Shown here in pieces: positions 27,976 through 32,242 of a DNA stretch of 32,242 nucleotides. How positions within the stretch are numbered: position 1 is the first letter of the stretch; every line of letters starts with the position of its first letter. The stretch covers positions 108,120-140,361 of the forward strand of contig WELB01000074.1 in NCBI GenBank assembly GCA_009602725.1, given 5' to 3'. The translations under genes were made by a program, and so were the position numbers. The stretch comes from Spirogloea muscicola (Eukaryota > Streptophyta > Zygnematophyceae > Spirogloeales > Spirogloeaceae). A model generated the notes under the pieces. It was not told where the DNA came from, made no database searches, and worked only from the letters and a program-made list of their open reading frames with translations.

Positions 27976-28022
27976 TTTGGCCTCCCTCTGATTCTCATGG
28001 GCACCGCCTGCCTCTCTCTTGT
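27976..28022 (+). repeat. LINE 3' terminal box
   Basis: TTTGGCCTCCCTCTG, ATTCTCATGGGC, CGCCTGCCTCTCTTG. Related boxes are at 17796-17840 (+), 19938-19985 (-), 31852-31905 (+) and 31926-31975 (+). Occurrence at the 3' limit of several otherwise different tails suggests it is the element's true 3' end and possibly the RT recognition site. Confidence 0.65.
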
Positions 28023-28093
28023 CACGAGCGGCGCCAGCAGCCGCTAGCTCTGCTTTTGAGTGAACCCGACCTAGGGTCGACACTGGCGACGCC

Positions 28094-28113
28094 GCCGCTG
28101 CTGCAGCAGCGGC
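28094..28113. repeat. Perfect 20-bp palindrome
   Basis: GCCGCTGCTGCAGCAGCGGC equals its own reverse complement. It sits just downstream of the LINE 3' end in a GC-rich patch. No binding protein can be named. Confidence 0.9.
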
Positions 28114-28149
28114 TAGCGGCGACGCGCGCTTGCTGCAGAGCCTGCCAAG

Positions 28150-28310
28150 AGGAATAAGCGTGTATTAAGAGATGGAGGGCCTGTGTGGCCAAGTACAAAG
28201 GCAAGCACATTGACAAATGTATGTCACCTGCTGCCAAGCTGACCCGCTCAGTTACCACGAGTCAGCACAAAAGGGGCCGAGAGGGCTCGGTCGTTAACAA
28301 CAGGCGAACC
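28150..28310 (-). mobile_element. LINE tail on - strand, ends LTRGN-stop
   Basis: The - strand reads ALSAPFVLTRGN-stop, then TGAGCGGGTCAGC, and ATGTGCTTGCCTTTGTACTT, GGCCACACAGGCCC. This matches the 3'UTR of the 18632-19144 insertion and, more loosely, 27848-27880 of the full-length element. Confidence 0.7.
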
Positions 28311-30317
28311 AGCAATCAGGGAGCCTTACCTTGAGGACTCCGCGGGCAGACCTGTAGATCATCATGCCCCCCAGGCAAGTTTGTGTCTTGTGTGACGACG
28401 CACAGTCTGTAAGCATAACCCCAGATTGTTGCTTAAGGTGTGGCGTGTTCCTTCTTTCCGCGCCATTTGCCTGTGACATTGCATATGAGGCGTCGTGTCA
28501 TGACCTCGGTGCATTCCTGTGGATGTTGACTCTTTCGAACTCTGTCCTTTCCGTAGTATGCGACTCAGCTGGCTTGTGCCAGATCGTTTGTCACTTATTC
28601 TGTTATTGTTCGGGTCATAGCCACTATCACTATCATCCCCCTCTCAAGATAGATGTTTAAATTAGACTCTATCCGAGGTCGTTTGTTGATGTATTCCTGA
28701 CTCTTCTATGTTGCGCTGTCAAATTGTGAGTTGCTACTTGTGTCATTGGAGCACTTCGTTCAAATGGCCCCAGAGGTTGGGAAGAAGAATTGCTTGATGC
28801 ACCTGACATCTTTCAGCCATGCTCGTGGTGGCAGGCATGGCTCACAACAGAGAGGGGGCACAACCAATCCAGGCCGCCTGGGAGCTTATTCTTCAGACAG
28901 TGATGACTGTGAGGGACAAAGTCGTCCACCCTTTGGTGCATGAATAGGAGGTAAGTATCTGCTAGGTTCTCAGGTGTTTTAAGAGCCCCGTCCGAGCAGA
29001 GAGGATGATTCAAAGATGTCCAGCACGGCTCTTGAGGACTCTTTGTCAGCCGCCTTCGTACAACTGGAAGTCTGGGCTGAAATGCCAGAATATTAGCTTC
29101 CAATCACGGAAGCAGGTCTTGATACTGTAGCGATGGGGACATAATGCCTTACATGGCAAGGCCCGAGATCTACCCATGCACCTGACTCCTGGTGGCGTAT
29201 CTTCTGCTTCTTCCTTCTGAAAGCAGTGAAGCTTTTGAACCATCCCCAAGTTGGCGACCGGTCCGTTGGCCACGCTGCCTTCTCATTATGCATAACGATT
29301 GGGGAGGTTCGGACTCCAGCGCCAATTGCCGAGTATCTTGACAGATGCATATCAAGAAACTCCTATGGAGTCAGGTACTGGGCGCCACTTGAGAGCTACA
29401 CCAATGGTCAAGCTGACAGAGGTGATAGCTACCATCTTGTGAATTTTACCTCTCTTTGGGCTATGGTTCAAGATGAGTACAGTGGTAATCTACAAGATTT
29501 CCGTGCCTATGAGGTTGCTGATATTGACCCTGCCAAGAAAATTGGGTAGGAGGTCTTGTGTTGGACTTCCAACCCAAGCTATGCAAGTGGCTCCTGCCGA
29601 TGCACGACCCATACTGGCCGACTTGAAGTGAAGCCATGCTCTGTTCGAGAAGGTAGATCGTGCCCTCCACTGTGTGGAGGAGTGTGATCGTGATCTGCAA
29701 TTTTTGAATTTGAACTTCTCCATGCTGGCTATCAGACCTCCTAAGGCAGTAAAGGCACCAGTGGCAGTGCTCAATTCAGCATCCCGCGACCACAGTAAAG
29801 TTGTGAGTAGGAGTCCATTTAAGATGAGTGAGGTCCTGCTAGATTCCCTTTTTGGAAATCATGAAAGCATGGACGCAACAAGTGTCGCAGGTGCTTGTGG
29901 ATTTAGCCCTCAAAGGCGAAGCTCCTGAAATTTTCCAAGCTCGTTCCGCACTATTCGTAGCGTTGCTTCGGAATAGAGAGCATTGTCTGACTAAGATGAT
30001 ACTGGCTATGTTATGACTGTGCAAGCATTTACAGATGCTAGTCGCACTAGAGAGATGGTGAAATCTGGTCCGCCCACTTGCAAGCATATGTACTCAAAGG
30101 ACGCTTGACGGTTTGCATCATAAGTCCTGCAAGTCCCATTAACATATGCATGGCTTGTGAGACAAGGCGCTGGTCAACAATCATCTGGTTCAAGAAAATG
30201 CCCTCCAAGGAGAGCTTAAAGATTGAAGCGAGGAGAGGAGTGTACCTATGGAGCTCCTCCACAGTCGCCAATGACTGTGACTGGACACAGCAAGATGAGG
30301 TATAAGCTCCTCAGGAG
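28311..30317. other. 2-kb AT-richer region with unresolved open frames
   Basis: Medium-length open frames lie on both strands (+ 29226-29549, + 29674-29928, - 28813-29103, - 29093-29350, - 29490-29774, - 30047-30271), but none shows a motif I recognise and splice links between them are not evident. The + frame at 29226-29549 reads EYLDRCISRNSYGVRYWAP and DIDPAKKIG and is protein-like. This may be a decayed transposon of another class or exons of an unrecognised gene. A degenerate LINE box (CTCTTTCGAACTCTGTCC) lies at about 28528. Confidence 0.35.
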
Positions 30318-30375
30318 AAGAAGATGGCTGTAAGAGTACCCAGCCCAGGTAGACACTCAAGACTTCTCAGACACT
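30318..30375 (-). mobile_element. Diverged LINE 3'UTR hairpin fragment
   Basis: GATGGCTGTAAGAGTACCCA, GCCCAGGTAGACACTCAAGA follows the reverse module pattern (GGCTGTGAgaagCCAGCCCA), with a downstream GTAGACACTtgagA also seen at about 31008. Confidence 0.45.
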
Positions 30376-30544
30376 CATTGGCGAGTGGCACGTAAAAGCA
30401 TGCTACACAGGCCAGTGCGACACGCTCGCTTTCCTTCTTCTCCACAATTCTCATGCATATTCTTAAGGCAGGCCAGTCAAGCTCATGCCTAGTTCGCTTG
30501 CGGAGAGATGCGCGTCGGAGATCTGCGGCAGAGATCGAGGGCGA

Positions 30545-30740
30545 GTGACGCGGCGGCAGCGGGTGACCAGGGCTGCGTGGCCGATGGAGGGGATGAGGTG
30601 TGAAGCGTGTGCGGCTTGAACACTGAGCGGCCCATGCTGCTATGCGATCGTTGTAATGCGGGGTGGCACAGTGGCTGCCTGCAAAACCACCTCTTGCTGA
30701 GGTGCCGGCGGGGCAGTGGTTCTGCCCGCGCTGCGCATAG
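30545..30740 (+). pseudogene. PHD-finger fragment, broken by a stop and a frameshift
   Basis: Frames in succession read DAAAAGDQGCVADGGDEV-stop, then VCGLNTERPMLLCDRCNAGW then HSGCLQ, then one base off PPLAEVPAGQWFCPRC and TAG. Together they follow the PHD-finger pattern (C-C-C-C-H-C-C-C with LLCDxCNxGWH and WFCPxC). A base gain in CTGCAAAACC and loss of the first Cys pair disable it. PHD fingers bind histone tails and also occur in some retrotransposon polyproteins; the retroelement-rich context favours the latter, but a decayed host gene is possible. Confidence 0.65.
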
Positions 30741-31360
30741 CGCTGTCATAGTCAGGATGCTTAACCCTCAGAAGATGCAGCTGCCTCAGACCCAGGCAGC
30801 TGGGAGGAGGGGTGTGGTGACTCTTCTGCCACATTCTTTGCAGGTCTGCTCACCTGGTAGTGAGGCCATGCAGGACATGCTACTGCTAGCTAACAAGCAG
30901 AGTCCTGACCTGTAGGCGGAGCTTCAGGTGTGGCACTTGACGCGTAGTGGGCGCTAAACGGGCAGGCACAACAGGGGCAGTTGACCGTGAAGAAAAGCTA
31001 GCCCAGAGTAGACACTTGAGAAAGCACCGACTGCCCTCCTTCAAGGAAAAAGTGCCTCTCCAAAGGGGGCAAGGGCTGTGAACAGCCAAAGGCAGTGGCT
31101 GTGAGGAACTAGCCGGAGAAGAACACTGACAAGCATGTATTCTTGTGTGCATGTGTGTTAAAGGACAGTGTCTGTAGATATTGGGAAGTTTCATAGGAGG
31201 CAGAGTGAACGCCGACACAGCAGCTTGAGCATTGCGGCCATATGATAATATGACCACGAGCACGTGGGCTGGTGTCAGGGAGTTGGCAGTAGTTTAAACA
31301 TAGGTAGCTTACTAGCTGCGTGATGGCTCGTCAATTGGAGCGGCTATAGCTGCTGATCGA
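30741..31360. other. No supported gene; scattered diverged hairpin modules
   Basis: AAAGCTAGCCCAGAGTAGAC (about 30996-31015), GGCTGTGAACAGCC (about 31075) and GGCTGTGAGGAACTAGCCGG (about 31098) look like decayed reverse-oriented LINE hairpins. No protein frame is convincing. Confidence 0.45.
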
Positions 31361-31369
31361 TTGATTTGC

Positions 31370-31500
31370 GACTGCTGACAGATAATTGAGCGGCCATCTG
31401 TGGTGGTCAACTCACTGACAGGTTTACTTGGAAAGGCTCCTTTGGACCTTGTTCGTTTTTCTTCGGGCTGGTCTTCCGCAGCCATTGCTAGCATATGGAA
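31370..31500 (+). mobile_element. Decayed LINE tail, SIDLRLLTDN-stop, with hairpin
   Basis: TCGATTGATTTGCGACTGCT, GACAGATAATTGA reads SIDLRLLTDN-stop, a degraded form of SxSDLxLLTRGY-stop. After about 50 bases the 3'UTR signature follows: TTTGGACCTTGTTCGTTTTT, CTTCGGGCTGGTCTTCCGCA, GCC. Confidence 0.6.
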
Positions 31501-31674
31501 TAGCTTTCTTTGACAGGCCATTGCCACAAATTAGCTGCTTACTTTCATAGGTGAGAGGAAGAGCATTGACCCTGACATATAGCTCGGCTGGCTTTATCTC
31601 AAATATGCTGACATACTGGTACTTGGGTCCGAAGGCTGTGTAGAAGAATCAGCTCGTTCAAAGGCCACCTCTCT

Positions 31675-31735
31675 TTTGAAGTGGGCGAGGGCTGTGAAAA
31701 GCCAGCCCACAAAAGAAATGAACAAGGTCTGTATT
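31675..31735 (-). mobile_element. LINE 3'UTR hairpin fragment
   Basis: GGGCGAGGGCTGTGAAAAGC, CAGCCCACAAAAGAAATGAA, CAAGGTCTG is one of the best preserved reverse-oriented modules: stem GGGCTG and CAGCCC around TGAAAAGC. Confidence 0.75.
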
Positions 31736-31752
31736 AGTCGCGGTTTGGCGCC

Positions 31753-31980
31753 TCAGTCTAGCATGTCAGATATGCATGTGCTCACTCGGGGATATTAGTG
31801 TCCCCCTTAGCCAGCTCATTACCCAGTTGACAGAACATTTGTAAGGCTAGAATTGGCCTCCCTTTCGACTTCGTGCGCACCGCGCGCCTTCTCTCTTTGT
31901 TGCTTGAACTGTGTATTGGCTTGAATTGGCCTCCCTTTTCATTTCATGCGCCCCGCGCGCCTTTCTTCTTGTTGCGGGGA
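31753..31980 (+). mobile_element. LINE tail SSMSDMHVLTRGY-stop with duplicated 3' terminal box
   Basis: TCTAGCATGTCAGATATGCA, TGTGCTCACTCGGGGATATT, AG encodes SSMSDMHVLTRGY-stop. The 3'UTR holds two copies of the terminal box in tandem: 31852-31905 and 31926-31975 (ATTGGCCTCCCTTT ... GCGCGCCTT). Other copies carry one box. Confidence 0.75.
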
Positions 31981-32204
31981 AGGCGAGGGGGTCCTTTTTC
32001 TTGCGTTACGGGACGCATGTCGACGGTCTCGATACTCCCAACGTGGCGCGCATCGGAGGGCCCAAGCCCAAGCCCGACCGGAGCCCAAACCCTGAGCAGG
32101 AGCTCCCCCTCAAATCCTAGGGCGCACAGAAGGGGCCGAAGCTTACACCACAGCCGGCGAGCCGCGGCCGTGGAACCCTAGCCGAGGCCGCGGCGGGTCG
32201 CGCC

Positions 32205-32242
32205 ATGGCGCCGCCGCCCAAGCGCGGCGCGACGGCGGCGGC
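32205..32242 (+). CDS. Possible start of a gene truncated by the window end
   Basis: CGCGCCATGGCGCCGCCGCC is a strong eukaryotic start context. The frame reads MAPPPKRGATAA and runs off the window in a GGC repeat. Upstream, 31986-32204 is GC-rich and may be promoter or 5'UTR. Nothing identifies the product. Confidence 0.4.
   Translation, partial: MAPPPKRGATAA

Larger units (their letters stand above)
23852..28022 (+). mobile_element. Near-full-length RLE-type non-LTR retrotransposon
   Basis: Single element of at least 4.17 kb: ORF with finger, RT and restriction-like endonuclease (23852-27726), then a 3'UTR. The 3'UTR contains the stem-loop module CTGTATGCATCTGGCTGGCT, TTCACAGCCGC (27784-27814), TTGCCTTCGTACTTGACCAC (27852) and a 3' terminal box TTTGGCCTCCCTCTG, TTCTCATGGGC, GCCTGCCTCTCTTG (27976-28022). 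There is no poly(A) tail, and I could not identify a confident target-site duplication. The 5' end is undefined. Fragments of its 3'UTR occur at 3345-3525, 7500-7562 and 20338-20470. Confidence 0.85.

Overview
The window looks like nuclear DNA of a eukaryote, most likely a GC-rich unicellular alga or similar protist. Its genes are split by many short spliceosomal introns (about 60 to 480 bases, nearly all GT-AG), UGA, UAA and UAG all act as stops, and there are no bacterial operons. Plant-type telomere-like (CCCTAA/CCCTAAA) tracts in introns fit a green-lineage alga, but I cannot fix the taxon from sequence alone.

Four genes could be assembled by matching splice phases exon by exon. (1) A bacterial-type O6-alkylguanine-DNA alkyltransferase (404-1649, three exons) with an organelle-type N-terminal extension. 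(2) An F-box/leucine-rich-repeat protein (2909-5830, seven exons, 457 aa). (3) A very large secreted protein (7759-16144, 23 exons, 1594 aa): signal peptide, G8 domain, CEMIP/fibrocystin-type right-handed beta-helix, a Cys-rich CDGIDNDCDG hinge and three copies of a beta-sandwich-like repeat that I associate with bacterial surface proteins. (4) An unrecognised secreted or type II membrane protein (20926-22397, four exons, 299 aa). Partial genes may sit at both edges, each in a GGC-rich tract.

The rest is dominated by one superfamily of non-LTR retrotransposons (LINEs). The nearly complete copy at 23852-28022 has a CCHC finger, a reverse transcriptase with YADD, and a PD-(D/E)XK restriction-like endonuclease offset by one frame. 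More than a dozen 5'-truncated relatives are scattered on both strands. They share a C-terminal peptide ending LTRGY-stop, a GGCTG/CAGCC stem-loop in the 3'UTR and, in one subfamily, a common 3' terminal box. They lie in the F-box gene's introns, between genes, and inside a 2.8-kb foldback (17487-20298).

The most notable structures are: the foldback, whose right arm preserves the empty sites of three LINE tails inserted later into the left arm; a chimera of the 5' half of a 5S rRNA joined to a LINE tail at 2268-2320; and a LINE tail that appears to supply the splice acceptor of F-box exon 3. The genes show no sign of working together; they look like unrelated nuclear genes in a retroelement-rich neighbourhood.
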